Part shown: piece after piece, positions 8,182 to 17,197 of the stretch
How positions within the stretch are numbered: the stretch's first letter is position 1
How the letters are laid out: each line of letters starts with the position of its first letter
DNA from: Ulvibacter algarum
GTDB taxonomy: Bacteria > Bacteroidota > Bacteroidia > Flavobacteriales > Flavobacteriaceae
Direction of reading: 5' to 3'
Length of the DNA: 64,000 bases
Assembly (NCBI GenBank): GCA_947488905.1
Contig: CANLBJ010000004.1
Span: 124,001 to 188,000 of the forward strand
The notes under the pieces: model-generated
The model's input: only the letters and a program-made list of their open reading frames with translations
Told to the model about the DNA's origin: nothing
Databases searched by the model: none
Made by a program: the position numbers and the translations under genes

Positions 8182-10290
8182 ATGAAAATTAAACATCTAG
8201 TGCTTCTAAGCACGCTTATACCTATGTCTCTTTTTGCACAGGAGATTCCAAAAACTAAGCAAGACACAACTGCAAGAAAGGCAGTTCAATTAAACACCGT
8301 AATTATAACTGGCCATGGTAAAACAGACCCAGTACTTACCACTGTAAAAACAGAACTGACTAAAAAAGTAGTACAACCAAAAAACGTTGCCGATTTATTT
8401 AGCGACTTTAATGGATTCTCTTTAATAAAGAGAGGTAACTACGCAATAGACCCTTCTTTTAGAGCGTCACAATACGAACAATTAAATATTCAGTTTGATG
8501 GCGGCACAAAAGCAATGCACGCTTGTCCTAACCGTATGGACCCAATTACTACTCACGTGGTACCTGAAGATATAGAACGTATTGAGGTTATTAAAGGTCC
8601 TTATACTGTTAGATATGGAGCCACTTTTGGCGGAATTATAAACCTAGTTACTCAAAAGCCACAACAATTAGACGAAGGTTTTCACGGAACAGTGAGTAGT
8701 GGTTATGAAACTAACGGAAACTCCCTTGTGAGTTCGCTTAAACTTCACCAAATAACTGAAAAATATGATATCACAGCAAATGCTGGGTATCGTGATTTTG
8801 GAAATTATAAAGATGGTGATGGGACAGAAATCCCTTCAGCTTTTAGAAGTTTAGATTATGGGTTGCGCTTAGGGTATAATATTACCGATAACCAAAGAGT
8901 ACAGGCACACTGGCGTCAATCATTTGGTCGTGATGTTTTACACGCAGGATTACCTATGGATACTGACGAGGACAATAGTTCTATTTTATCTTTAGATTAT
9001 AAACTAACAAATTTAAGTGGTTTAATTAGTGAGGTAAATGCAAAAGCATATTACTCCTTTGTAGATCATATTATGTCTAACACTAGAAGACCTTCAGCGA
9101 TGACAACAGATGCTTTGTCAAGTATTGACGCTTCTACAACAGGTGGTAAGATTGAATTAAAAATGAATCCTACAGAAAAGTGGGTTTTATACGGTGGCCT
9201 AGATGCTATACTTATTGCTAGAGATGGAGGCAGAACAAGATCTGTAAAAACAAATATGATGGGAGAGGTATTACCAGAACCACTTGTGTTTCAAGATAAA
9301 ATTTGGCAAGATTCTTTTGTAAATGATTTTGGACTATTTGCTGAAAACAAATATGCTCTAAATGATAAAACAATGCTAACAGCGGGTATTCGTTATGACT
9401 TAGTTGTTTCTGACATTCAAGACCCAGAAGCAGATTTTCAAGAATTGTATGCTAATCTTGACCAGCGTGAAGAACATAATATTTCGGCTACAGTATCAAT
9501 GAAACATAGAATTTCAGAAAATAAAACTATTGAGTTTGCGTATGGTCGCGGTGTACGTTCTGCAAATATGATAGAACGTTATATTAACCATTTTTCTGTA
9601 GGGCAAGATCCTTATGAATATGTAGGGAATCCATTTTTAGACGCAGAAGTTAATAACCAATTTGAGATAGGCTTTAAAGGTTTTAAACGTTTTGACAGTA
9701 CTATTAACGCTTTGCACTATAGTGTTTCTAGTTATTATTCTATTTATGAAAACTATATAGTTGCTGTGATAGACCCAACTTTAGACAGAAAATTTATGCC
9801 TAATGCTACACCGCAAGAGGTGAAAAGATTTATCAATATTGATAAGGCATACAAAACAGGTTTTGAAGCAGAAGCAAGTATAGATTTTGCTTCTTATTTT
9901 AATTTTAATACCGCCTTATCTTATGTGTATGCTAAAAATACTGATCTAGATGAGTCATTACCTTTAACTCCTCCATTGGTTACTCGTTTAGGATTAGGGT
10001 TTGAAAAGCAAATATACTGGGCATCTTTAGACTATACCATCACCTCTAAGCAAGACAATATCGCGCTAAGTTTTGGAGAGCAGGAAACTGCAGGTTATGA
10101 AACTTTAGATCTAAGATTAGGTGCTAAACCTTTTAAGGATTTAAGTATTGGTTTTGCCGTTTTAAATCTATTTGATGAAACATATAATAATCATTTAAAT
10201 TTCTCTTTTAAGAATCAAGCAGATTTTGAAAGTGTTGCAATAAATGATCCCGGAAGAAATTTTTCATTATTTGTGCAGTATGGATTTTAA
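8182..10290 (+). CDS. TonB-dependent outer membrane receptor, copper (OprC/NosA) type
   Basis: The product has 702 residues with a signal peptide (residues 1-20, ending LFAQ), a plug domain (about 55-165) and a beta-barrel ending in the aromatic terminal strand FVQYGF. The plug contains MHACPNRMDP at residues 112-121. This Cys/Met-containing motif is characteristic of the TonB-copper (OprC/NosA) group and distinguishes it from siderophore receptors. The protein would import copper or a copper complex across the outer membrane. A small secreted protein precedes it and a strong terminator follows it. The shared promoter belongs to the Crp/Fnr-type set, so uptake may be raised to supply copper under sulfide or low oxygen. 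Confidence 0.88.
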   Translation: MKIKHLVLLSTLIPMSLFAQEIPKTKQDTTARKAVQLNTVIITGHGKTDPVLTTVKTELTKKVVQPKNVADLFSDFNGFSLIKRGNYAIDPSFRASQYEQLNIQFDGGTKAMHACPNRMDPITTHVVPEDIERIEVIKGPYTVRYGATFGGIINLVTQKPQQLDEGFHGTVSSGYETNGNSLVSSLKLHQITEKYDITANAGYRDFGNYKDGDGTEIPSAFRSLDYGLRLGYNITDNQRVQAHWRQSFGRDVLHAGLPMDTDEDNSSILSLDYKLTNLSGLISEVNAKAYYSFVDHIMSNTRRPSAMTTDALSSIDASTTGGKIELKMNPTEKWVLYGGLDAILIARDGGRTRSVKTNMMGEVLPEPLVFQDKIWQDSFVNDFGLFAENKYALNDKTMLTAGIRYDLVVSDIQDPEADFQELYANLDQREEHNISATVSMKHRISENKTIEFAYGRGVRSANMIERYINHFSVGQDPYEYVGNPFLDAEVNNQFEIGFKGFKRFDSTINALHYSVSSYYSIYENYIVAVIDPTLDRKFMPNATPQEVKRFINIDKAYKTGFEAEASIDFASYFNFNTALSYVYAKNTDLDESLPLTPPLVTRLGLGFEKQIYWASLDYTITSKQDNIALSFGEQETAGYETLDLRLGAKPFKDLSIGFAVLNLFDETYNNHLNFSFKNQADFESVAINDPGRNFSLFVQYGF

Positions 10291-10300
10291 TTAAAAAACA

Positions 10301-10335
10301 AACCCCCTTTTGAAAATATCAAAAGGGGGTTTTTC
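10301..10335. terminator. Bidirectional Rho-independent terminator
   Basis: Perfect 13-base arms (10301-10313 and 10319-10331, core CCCCCTTTTGA) enclose a 5-base loop, with a T run on the plus side and an A run on the other. It separates the convergent TonB receptor and Dps genes. Confidence 0.9.
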
Positions 10336-10364
10336 AATAAACTTAATTTAAATACCTCAACTAT

Positions 10365-10838
10365 TTAGTTTTGATAAGCAGAAAGCATCCATACTAACTT
10401 CTCTTGTTGCGTTATATAATCGCTCATTAATGAGGCTGTCCCCTCATCATTTGCATCTCCAGCAATGGCTAAAATTGCTCTTTCTTTTGTTAATAATATA
10501 GTTAATGCTTTTAGTACACTTGCAATAGCCTCTTCGCCATCTGTAACGTTTTCTTCTGCTTTAATATCACTCACCTCTAAATATTTAGAAAATGTGTGAA
10601 CCGGTATTACACTTAGCGTAAGCACACGCTCTGCAATTTCATCTACTTTTATAAGTGCGTCATTGTAAAGCTCTTCAAATTTAACGTGTAATTCAAAGAA
10701 TTTTCTTCCTTTAATATTCCAGTGAAATCCTCTAAGGTTCATATAGAACATTTGATAGTTAGAAAGTAAATCGTTCAATTCTTTTGCGGTAGTTTGAGAT
10801 GCGTTTACATCTAAACCAATATTATTTACGTTTGCCAT
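10365..10838 (-). CDS. dps: Dps-family ferritin-like protein
   Basis: The product has 157 residues, the usual Dps length. It has the ferroxidase signature region FHWNIKGRKFFELHVKFEELY (about residues 38-58), with the His, Asp/His and Glu residues that build the inter-subunit di-iron site, followed by the second motif DEIAERVLTL. Dps forms dodecamers that store iron, use up hydrogen peroxide and protect DNA. It lies 7 bases downstream of an MBL-rhodanese gene on the same strand, so it is probably co-transcribed with a persulfide enzyme. Confidence 0.93.
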   Translation of the reverse strand: MANVNNIGLDVNASQTTAKELNDLLSNYQMFYMNLRGFHWNIKGRKFFELHVKFEELYNDALIKVDEIAERVLTLSVIPVHTFSKYLEVSDIKAEENVTDGEEAIASVLKALTILLTKERAILAIAGDANDEGTASLMSDYITQQEKLVWMLSAYQN

Positions 10839-10845
10839 AATAGTT

Positions 10846-12174
10846 TTATTTAAATTTATTAATGTCTTCGCTTAAATCAAATACAGTTGTATTTTTTAAA
10901 ATATTTTCTAGTATACTACTTCCTGCAGCACTTCTATAACCACCAGCACAATGAACAACTATAGGCTTGTTTGTAGGTATACTGCTTGCATTTTCTCTTA
11001 ACTCGTTTAAAGGGTAGGATTTTGCACTGTCAAAAAAGCGCTCTTCATTAACCTCACTAGTGTTTCTTATATCTATGATAGTATAGTTTTCTAGGTTTTC
11101 TTTAAAATCTACCAAGTCTAGCTTTTCTGTCTTCACAAGATTTTCTTCTGAAATAGTAATCACTTGAGTTAATTGCTTTTCATAGCCAATTTTTGCAACT
11201 CTATTTAAAATATAATCTTTCTGATCTTCTAAAGCTACGACTAGCGTAAAAGGTTCTTTAGGTTGCACAATAGCTCCTAGCCAAGTTTCAAATTTTTCAG
11301 TTTCTGAAACACCCATAATATTAATACTTCCTGGCAGATGTCCCTTTTTAAAATCTGCTTCATCACGTATGTCTACAATTAAACCAGTTGCTGTTTCACC
11401 TTTTTTAAATGGGACGCTACTTATTGCAACCTTTAAAGTTTCGGCTCCAGCCTTATTAGTATCTACATCAAAACCAAAATAAGAAGGTATAAATGGCTGC
11501 CCATCTAATATCGTATTCATAAAGGCTTCTTTAGTTTGTTTTTTAAATGCCCAATTTCCTAGTCGTTCATTACCAAGCGTGCTACTGTTTGCTTCACTTA
11601 AATTTTTACCACATAGCGAGCCTGCACCGTGAGCAGGATATACAATAGCATTGTCTGGTAAGTGATTAAATTTTGTGGTGATAGATTGATACATCATCTC
11701 TGCAAGCTCTTCACGTTTGGCTTTCATATTACCCACGTTCTCACGCAAATCTGGACGACCTACATCACCTATAAATAATGTATCTCCAGTAAATAATGCC
11801 GTTTCATCTCCGCTAGTAGCTTCTATGGTAATACTATCTGGCGAGTGTCCTGGCGTGTTTATAGCTTTTAGTGTACTATCACCTATTTTAATCGAGTCAC
11901 CATCATCAAAAGAATTATGAGGATAATCTGCCCCTAACTTAACGCTATTATATATGGTAGCACCTGTTTCTTTATGTATTTGCAAATGAGAGCTCACAAA
12001 ATCTGCGTGAGGGTGCGTTTCAATCACTGCTACTATTTTAGCATTGTTCTTTTTTGCAAAATCATAATACGCTTTAGGGTCACGTTCTGGATCAATTACT
12101 GCCATCTCGCCATTACTAACAATAGCATACGAGTAATGTGCTAGGGGCTTATATTCAAATTGTTTGATGTTCAT
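10846..12174 (-). CDS. MBL-fold persulfide dioxygenase-like protein with two rhodanese domains
   Basis: I prefer the ATG at 12172-12174 (MNIKQFEYKPLAHYSY) over an upstream start, because the core fold begins here; the product then has 442 residues. Residues 1-220 are a metallo-beta-lactamase domain with the metal motif THPHADF and a later DTLFIGDVGRPDL segment, both typical of ETHE1-type persulfide dioxygenases. Two rhodanese domains follow. The first lacks a catalytic cysteine; the second has it in VVHCAGGYRSAAG. Such enzymes oxidise persulfides formed by SQR to sulfite or move sulfane sulfur. A related protein is encoded at 28-29.5 kb. The prx terminator lies just upstream. Confidence 0.88.
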   Translation of the reverse strand: MNIKQFEYKPLAHYSYAIVSNGEMAVIDPERDPKAYYDFAKKNNAKIVAVIETHPHADFVSSHLQIHKETGATIYNSVKLGADYPHNSFDDGDSIKIGDSTLKAINTPGHSPDSITIEATSGDETALFTGDTLFIGDVGRPDLRENVGNMKAKREELAEMMYQSITTKFNHLPDNAIVYPAHGAGSLCGKNLSEANSSTLGNERLGNWAFKKQTKEAFMNTILDGQPFIPSYFGFDVDTNKAGAETLKVAISSVPFKKGETATGLIVDIRDEADFKKGHLPGSINIMGVSETEKFETWLGAIVQPKEPFTLVVALEDQKDYILNRVAKIGYEKQLTQVITISEENLVKTEKLDLVDFKENLENYTIIDIRNTSEVNEERFFDSAKSYPLNELRENASSIPTNKPIVVHCAGGYRSAAGSSILENILKNTTVFDLSEDINKFK

Positions 12175-12192
12175 GATTACAATATTTAAATT

Positions 12193-12226
12193 AAAAAAAG
12201 GCTTTAGTAAATATACCAAAGCCTTT
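12193..12226 (-). terminator. Rho-independent terminator after the peroxiredoxin gene
   Basis: Arms aaaggcttt (12197-12205) and aaagccttt (12218-12226) pair on the minus transcript and are followed by a run of T (plus-strand A at 12193-12199). It lies between the peroxiredoxin stop and the MBL-rhodanese start, so the latter may depend on read-through or its own weak promoter. Confidence 0.75.
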
Positions 12227-12234
12227 GGTATTCA

Positions 12235-12900
12235 TTAGATATCTTTTTTAGCAAGATACCAAGTTACTTTTTCTACAGTATCATCTGCAAGGCGCTCATT
12301 TAAAGCGTCTAATGTTTTTGGCGGAGGGCAAATCGCTTTATCACCTCTTTTCCAATCTAGTGGCATAGCTACTTTATATTTATCAGAAGTTTGGAGCGCG
12401 TCTAATGCTCTTAATATTTCATCCATATTTCTACCTACATTAAGTGGGTAATACATCACTAAACGTATTTTTTTAGATGGATCTATAAAGAAAACGGCTC
12501 TTACCGCAGCAGTTTCACTCTCGTTAGGTTGCAGCATACCGTAAAGTTTAGATACTTTCATATCTATGTCTGCTATTATTGGAAAATCAAAGTAGACACC
12601 TGTATTTTCTCTTACATTTTGTACCCACCCTAAGTGTGCGTGAATACTGTCTATACTTAAACCTAAAAGCTCTGTATTTAATGCATCAAACTCTGGTTTT
12701 CTAATGGCAAACCCACTCATTTCTGTAGTACACACTGGTGTAAAATCTGCTGGGTGAGAGAACATCACAATCCATTTGTCTTTTGCAAAATCAGACATTT
12801 TAATATTCCCTTTTGTTGTAACTGCTTCAAAATCTGGTGCTGTGTCGCCTATTCTTGGCATTGGCATAACCTGTTCTAGTAATAAATTTTCTTTATCCAT
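12235..12900 (-). CDS. 1-Cys peroxiredoxin (Prx6/AhpC-TSA family)
   Basis: The product has 221 residues. The peroxidatic motif PADFTPVCTTE lies at about residues 51-61, followed by the long C-terminal extension typical of the Prx6 group (about residues 165-221). No resolving cysteine in the AhpC position was seen. A second Cys occurs in AICPPPKTL. The enzyme reduces hydrogen peroxide, alkyl peroxides and possibly peroxynitrite using an external thiol. It is monocistronic, with its own Crp/Fnr-type operator upstream and terminator downstream. Confidence 0.93.
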   Translation of the reverse strand: MDKENLLLEQVMPMPRIGDTAPDFEAVTTKGNIKMSDFAKDKWIVMFSHPADFTPVCTTEMSGFAIRKPEFDALNTELLGLSIDSIHAHLGWVQNVRENTGVYFDFPIIADIDMKVSKLYGMLQPNESETAAVRAVFFIDPSKKIRLVMYYPLNVGRNMDEILRALDALQTSDKYKVAMPLDWKRGDKAICPPPKTLDALNERLADDTVEKVTWYLAKKDI

Positions 12901-12933
12901 AATAGTGATTATTTATCGTTATAAATTATAGTA

Positions 12934-12978
12934 TAAAGATACGCTATGCATAAAGCACCCTAAGTAACTTAGGTTACA
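12934..12978 (-). promoter_or_regulatory. Operator plus -7 box for the peroxiredoxin gene
   Basis: AGTAAC-TTAG-GTTACA is at 12963-12978, with perfect GTAAC/GTTAC arms. The reverse strand of 12934-12941 reads TATCTTTA, a TAnnTTTR box. The distance between centres is 33 bp. Confidence 0.72.
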
Positions 12979-13047
12979 CAATCACGTATTAATTAAAAGT
13001 TCTATTATTTTTTTCTGAAATATCAACAAATTAATATATGATCTATC

Positions 13048-13512
13048 TTAAAAAAGCTTTGGAAAAAACCTGCCTGTTTTTTTCATATACGTCTTGTAAG
13101 AATTGAATGTTAAGAGTAACATCTTTTCTTCATATTTAGACTTAAAATAAAAAAGCACGAATAAGGCTAAGAAAATAAGCAATTTAAAAACAGACTCTTG
13201 ATATATAGCATAACCAAGTGACATCATTAATATTGCAGTATAAATAGGGTGACGGGCAATAGAAAAAGCGCCTGTACTTAATAGAGTACTATTTGCCACA
13301 GGAGTAGGAAAAGGAGATAGTTTTGTATTTATTTGAAGCAAAGCAACAATGCCTAATAATACACCTAAAACTACTAAGAAAATCCCACTATATTGTAGCC
13401 AAAGAGGTAACGCTATTATAAAAAACTTTATAGGCAATGCATAAATAACAAATAGTAGTATTTGTATACTTACAAATATATAATCAAGTCTTTTGGGTCT
13501 ATTAATATTCAT
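13048..13512 (-). CDS. Isoprenylcysteine carboxyl methyltransferase-like membrane protein
   Basis: The product has 154 residues with four hydrophobic segments. The motif IARHPIYTAILMMSLGYAI (about residues 85-103) is the RHP-x-Y signature of the ICMT/PEMT membrane methyltransferase family, which binds S-adenosylmethionine. The bacterial members have varied or unknown substrates (lipids or small molecules). It is divergent from the next gene and does not share an operon with its neighbours. Confidence 0.8.
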   Translation of the reverse strand: MNINRPKRLDYIFVSIQILLFVIYALPIKFFIIALPLWLQYSGIFLVVLGVLLGIVALLQINTKLSPFPTPVANSTLLSTGAFSIARHPIYTAILMMSLGYAIYQESVFKLLIFLALFVLFYFKSKYEEKMLLLTFNSYKTYMKKTGRFFPKLF

Positions 13513-13575
13513 TTTACTTTTTGTGAATTTAATTTTAACGAGCTTTCAATAAAATATAATATATTTAAAAACTAT

Positions 13576-14088
13576 ATGGAATTATCTAATGATGTTGTAT
13601 TGCGCCCTAGGTTTTCGCTTGAATTCTTAGATGCTCCAGAAAAACTACTTGAAGCTTTTGAGAAAGAAGGCGAGCTCTCTAATGACTTTATTATAAATAG
13701 AAGCGATGATCACGTTTTTATAACATTTCCGAAGGCAAAACAGCATTTCTGGTCACCTCAACTCCATCTTGAAATTTATAAAATAGAAGACCAACCTACG
13801 GTTTTAAAAGGTCTTTACGGCCCTAGCCCCACTGTGTGGACACTGTTTATGTTTTTACACTTTGTGGTAGGTACTCTTTTTATTGGGGCAAGTATCTGGG
13901 TTTATGTCAATATTACTCTAGGTGAGCCTTTTATATTTCCGGTAGTGGGGTTAATTGCTTTATTTATTTTATGGTTTGCCCTATATTTTGGGGGTAGAAT
14001 AGGAAAACAAACGGGTAAAAAAGAAATGCTATTGTTGCAAAGTTTTCTCTACACAACATTAAATAAAGGTCACAGCGAGTTGCTGTAA
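13576..14088 (+). CDS. Hypothetical protein with two C-terminal membrane helices
   Basis: The ATG at 13576 is preferred. A longer frame would overlap the divergent methyltransferase gene and encodes an atypical N terminus. The 170-residue product has a soluble N-terminal half (beta-rich, about residues 1-85) and two transmembrane helices (about 95-117 and 124-146) followed by a short cytoplasmic tail. No catalytic motif was recognised. It is convergent with the DUF3570 gene. I recall unnamed flavobacterial proteins of this shape but no function. Confidence 0.75.
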   Translation: MELSNDVVLRPRFSLEFLDAPEKLLEAFEKEGELSNDFIINRSDDHVFITFPKAKQHFWSPQLHLEIYKIEDQPTVLKGLYGPSPTVWTLFMFLHFVVGTLFIGASIWVYVNITLGEPFIFPVVGLIALFILWFALYFGGRIGKQTGKKEMLLLQSFLYTTLNKGHSELL

Positions 14089-14115
14089 CCTTTTATTTAA
14101 ATACTTAAATTTTAT

Positions 14116-15429
14116 TTAATCCATCACAAACTTAAGCCCGGCAGTGATAATACTCGAACTAAAATTAGTGTCTCTATCGTACTGATAAAATTTAAGATCT
14201 ATACTTTTTAATCCCAATTTCCAGATGTGCGCTTTAGCAAAAATATCTGTGTATGAAACACCTATACCAAATTGATTTGCAACATATTCTGAAAGATCAT
14301 AATCTGAGGTGTAAAACTCATCTGTAGATAAAGCACCTTCATAGGGTCTAAAATAATCTGCAGCCGTTTGGTTATAAAATCTATAAGACGGATATACTGT
14401 AAATTTATCTGCAATTTTTATAGGCACTTCAATACTTGCAGTGTGAGAGTTGATTCCCCAGTCATCAAAATAATAACGATAAAATGTTCTTACGGTAAAC
14501 ATTTCATTAAGGTACCAGTTTAAACGACCACCAACAGCCACTTTAAATCTTGAGTCTGGTAATTGCTCAATTGCATCTGCCAGATGAAAATTATCAATAA
14601 AAGAATCTGCCACATCTCCAAAATACACACGTTGAAAAGGTGTAGATAATAAACCTTGTTGTTGCACAAAATCTAATGCTAAAGAACCTTGTACGTTTTT
14701 ATGTAGTATTTGCGAAAAGCCAAAACCTAATGAATAGGAATTACGCCCTTCATCTGCAAATTCGGTAAAGCGAGGTGCATAGTTGGTATTTCCTGTTATT
14801 GTATTTCGCGTAAATAGACTATTATTTAAGCCATTACCACCTTCTGCAAAAGGTCTTAATTCTGTTGGGTAAATAGCGCTCCAACTATCTATAAAGACAT
14901 TACCATTAACGCTTACTTCTGTATTTTTTTCATTGAAGAGTTTGGTATAACTACCACCCACGCCAAAAGAAGCATAATCATACTCTGAAGATACAGAGAC
15001 TTTTGCAGACCAAATGTCATTTCGATCATCCGAACTATGGCTATAGACTCCAGCAAGACTTTTCCAACTGTCACCACTTGAGGCTCCAGAAGATGCTTGA
15101 AAAGGATCTGCAATATCAGTATCAAAAGGATCTACATTGCTCGATGACGCAGAAGTATAGGCTGATACTCCAGCATCTATAGTTAATACATCATCATCGT
15201 TTAACGGTATAGAAACTACTATTGTACCTGTAGCATCTGTTAGTTCTTCTGTACCTAAACCACCACTCACAGCAGCATTATCACCGTCTTGTGAATAGTA
15301 ACTAGTCAAGAAATCTACCTCTGTAGTTTCAAGAACTCGTTTTTTATAGACCTGAGTGGAGTCTTGTGATGATTGTGCATTCACTTTTGCAAAAGCAAAT
15401 ACGCATAAAATTAGAATTAATTTTTTCAA
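14116..15429 (-). CDS. DUF3570-family outer membrane protein
   Basis: The product has 437 residues with a signal peptide (residues 1-19) and alternating beta-strand segments. It is rich in aromatic and acidic residues, as in an outer membrane barrel (many TFYRYYFDD-like strands, C-terminal ITAGLKFVMD). N-terminal sequence ETTEVDFLTSYYSQDGDN followed by the variable acidic loop matches DUF3570. This family is regularly found with DUF4266, ApbE and thioredoxin genes, as here, suggesting a role in an envelope redox system using covalently bound flavin. It is the last gene of a long same-strand series. Confidence 0.85.
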   Translation of the reverse strand: MKKLILILCVFAFAKVNAQSSQDSTQVYKKRVLETTEVDFLTSYYSQDGDNAAVSGGLGTEELTDATGTIVVSIPLNDDDVLTIDAGVSAYTSASSSNVDPFDTDIADPFQASSGASSGDSWKSLAGVYSHSSDDRNDIWSAKVSVSSEYDYASFGVGGSYTKLFNEKNTEVSVNGNVFIDSWSAIYPTELRPFAEGGNGLNNSLFTRNTITGNTNYAPRFTEFADEGRNSYSLGFGFSQILHKNVQGSLALDFVQQQGLLSTPFQRVYFGDVADSFIDNFHLADAIEQLPDSRFKVAVGGRLNWYLNEMFTVRTFYRYYFDDWGINSHTASIEVPIKIADKFTVYPSYRFYNQTAADYFRPYEGALSTDEFYTSDYDLSEYVANQFGIGVSYTDIFAKAHIWKLGLKSIDLKFYQYDRDTNFSSSIITAGLKFVMD

Positions 15430-15522
15430 TTGGTTTTATTTTAAATTATTAGATTTCGCTATGTACCAGCTTACTTTTAGGTTTTGATTTTATGAGCGCT
15501 TTGTTTCATAAAATAGCCTCCG

Positions 15523-15735
15523 TTAGTTACAGCCGCAACCGCCTCCTGTTTTACCTCCATTTGCTCCAACTGCTGCTTCGCGATACGAGTGAGCTGTAGC
15601 TACATTACGGTCACATTTCTTCTCAGATAACACCATGTCTGGGTCATTGATATTAACCTTTTCATATTCCTTTACCACTACGCAACTCGTAAAAAGTGTT
15701 GCAATCATTGCGGCACAAATAAACTTTTTAATCAT
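15523..15735 (-). CDS. DUF4266 small lipoprotein
   Basis: The product has 70 residues, starting with a lipoprotein signal peptide (lipobox LFTSC at about residue 17). It then has the DUF4266 core with EYEKVNINDPDMVL and a C-terminal GGKTGGGCGCN tail. The Gly-Cys tail and conserved Cys could bind a metal or carry a flavin or sulfur modification. The start codon overlaps the stop of the ApbE gene by 4 bases (ATGA), indicating translational coupling. In related genomes it accompanies DUF3570 and ApbE. Confidence 0.85.
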   Translation of the reverse strand: MIKKFICAAMIATLFTSCVVVKEYEKVNINDPDMVLSEKKCDRNVATAHSYREAAVGANGGKTGGGCGCN

Positions 15736-16733
15736 AATTTATCTATTTCTATATTATTAGATTTTTTAATATTTCCTTTATCATCAATGATGATGCATTC
15801 TATTTTTGGTAATTGATTTATTCTATCTAATCCTGCTTCTTTACCCATCACAAATACAGATGTTGCCAGCGCATCTGCTAGTTCTGCTTTGGGTGCAAAA
15901 ACAGTTACACTTATAATTCCGCTAGACGGATATCCTGTTCTTGGATCTATAATATGTGAGTAGCGTTTGCCTTTAAAATTGACAAACTTTTCATAATTAC
16001 CAGATGTTACCACCGCACCATTTGTAATGGGTAGCAGCGCAAAGACTTTGTCTTTATTCATTGGGTTTGTGATTGCCACTTTCCACTCACTCCCATCAGG
16101 TTGCTTGCCCCACGTATTCATATCGCCAGACGCATTAATAATCCCTGAAGGCACTCCTTTTGCTATTAATAAATCTTTAGCCTTGTCTGCCGCATAGCCT
16201 TTACCAATACCTCCAAAACCAATTTTCATTCCTTCTAATTTCAGAAAAACAGTCGTGTTTATTTTATCAAGTACTATATTTTGAAAACCTACTTTAGACA
16301 CAGATGCTGTAATTTCTGCTTCGGAAGGCATTGCCGTCATACTGCCATCAAATTTCCAAATCCTATCCATTGAAGCATAACTAATATCAAAGGCCCCATC
16401 TGTTAATCTAGAAATACCAATAGCTCTTTCTATCAATTGAAATAATTCTTGATCAACTTTTACAGGCTTGATACCGGCATTTCTATTAATTTCTGAAGTT
16501 TGAGAATTTGCATCCCAAGAGGACATCAATTTTTCAATTCTGGATATTTCAGCAACTGCCGTATCTATATCTTTATTACCAGAAATAGAATCGTTTGCCA
16601 CAACTGTGATATCAAAGCGACTACCCATAAGTTTTAAAGTACGCTTATAAGGTTTTTGTGCTATGCACGCTACAGATAATAACAGAAATGCAAGTATTGC
16701 AATGGGGTGTCTCATTTTACTTAATAAATTCAT
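15732..16733 (-). CDS. apbE: FAD:protein FMN transferase (ApbE family)
   Basis: The product has 333 residues. It starts with a membrane-export segment ending in VACIAQ, has the ApbE motifs GGIGKGYAAD (about residue 175) and HIIDPRTGYPS (about residue 260), and an acidic Mg-binding region near ELADALATSVFVMG. ApbE transfers FMN from FAD to threonine of partner proteins in the periplasm. No obvious flavin-acceptor protein was recognised among the neighbours, so the target may be the DUF4266/DUF3570 pair or lie elsewhere. The start at 16733 overlaps the thioredoxin gene by 17 bases; an ATG at 16713-16715 is the alternative. Confidence 0.93.
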   Translation of the reverse strand: MNLLSKMRHPIAILAFLLLSVACIAQKPYKRTLKLMGSRFDITVVANDSISGNKDIDTAVAEISRIEKLMSSWDANSQTSEINRNAGIKPVKVDQELFQLIERAIGISRLTDGAFDISYASMDRIWKFDGSMTAMPSEAEITASVSKVGFQNIVLDKINTTVFLKLEGMKIGFGGIGKGYAADKAKDLLIAKGVPSGIINASGDMNTWGKQPDGSEWKVAITNPMNKDKVFALLPITNGAVVTSGNYEKFVNFKGKRYSHIIDPRTGYPSSGIISVTVFAPKAELADALATSVFVMGKEAGLDRINQLPKIECIIIDDKGNIKKSNNIEIDKL

Positions 16734-17157
16734 TTAGCTCTTTTATATAATTATCTGGTGTTGTCTTTTTGTAGCTATTCTCCCCAAGTACTTTGCCTTG
16801 TGAATCTAGCATTACCACAAATGGAAAGTAACCCTGCTTATTGTATTTTTCTGCGAGCATAGCATTTGCTTTAGTCTGTTCTTCTGGCAAAGCATTACGC
16901 TTCTTTCTAGGAAAATCTGCCTGTAATAGTATGTAATTTTCTGCAGCATACTTTTTAAAGGTTTCTGTACTCCATATTTCTCTATCTAGTTTTATGCAAG
17001 GCGCACACCAGTCTGAACCTTGAAAAACTAAAATTATAGGTTTGTTTTCTTTAGTCGCAATCTCTTTTGCCTTGGTAAAATCTGTTTGCCAATCTTGAGC
17101 AGCAACTGTGTTTACCATTGCTACCATTAGCACAAGGGCTATTATTAATTTTTTCAT
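16717..17157 (-). CDS. Periplasmic thioredoxin-fold protein
   Basis: The product has 146 residues with a signal peptide (residues 1-20) and the active site WCAPC (Cys51, Cys54) in a thioredoxin_7/DUF255-like fold. The later cis-Pro region reads GYFPFVVMLD. It would act as a periplasmic disulfide reductase or maturation factor for the cysteine-containing partners encoded next to it. It lies between the CusB adaptor gene and apbE on one strand. Confidence 0.9.
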   Translation of the reverse strand: MKKLIIALVLMVAMVNTVAAQDWQTDFTKAKEIATKENKPIILVFQGSDWCAPCIKLDREIWSTETFKKYAAENYILLQADFPRKKRNALPEEQTKANAMLAEKYNKQGYFPFVVMLDSQGKVLGENSYKKTTPDNYIKELNEFIK

Positions 17158-17197
17158 ACTTTATTTTTTTATTTTTCTATTACTCTATTAACTAAAT

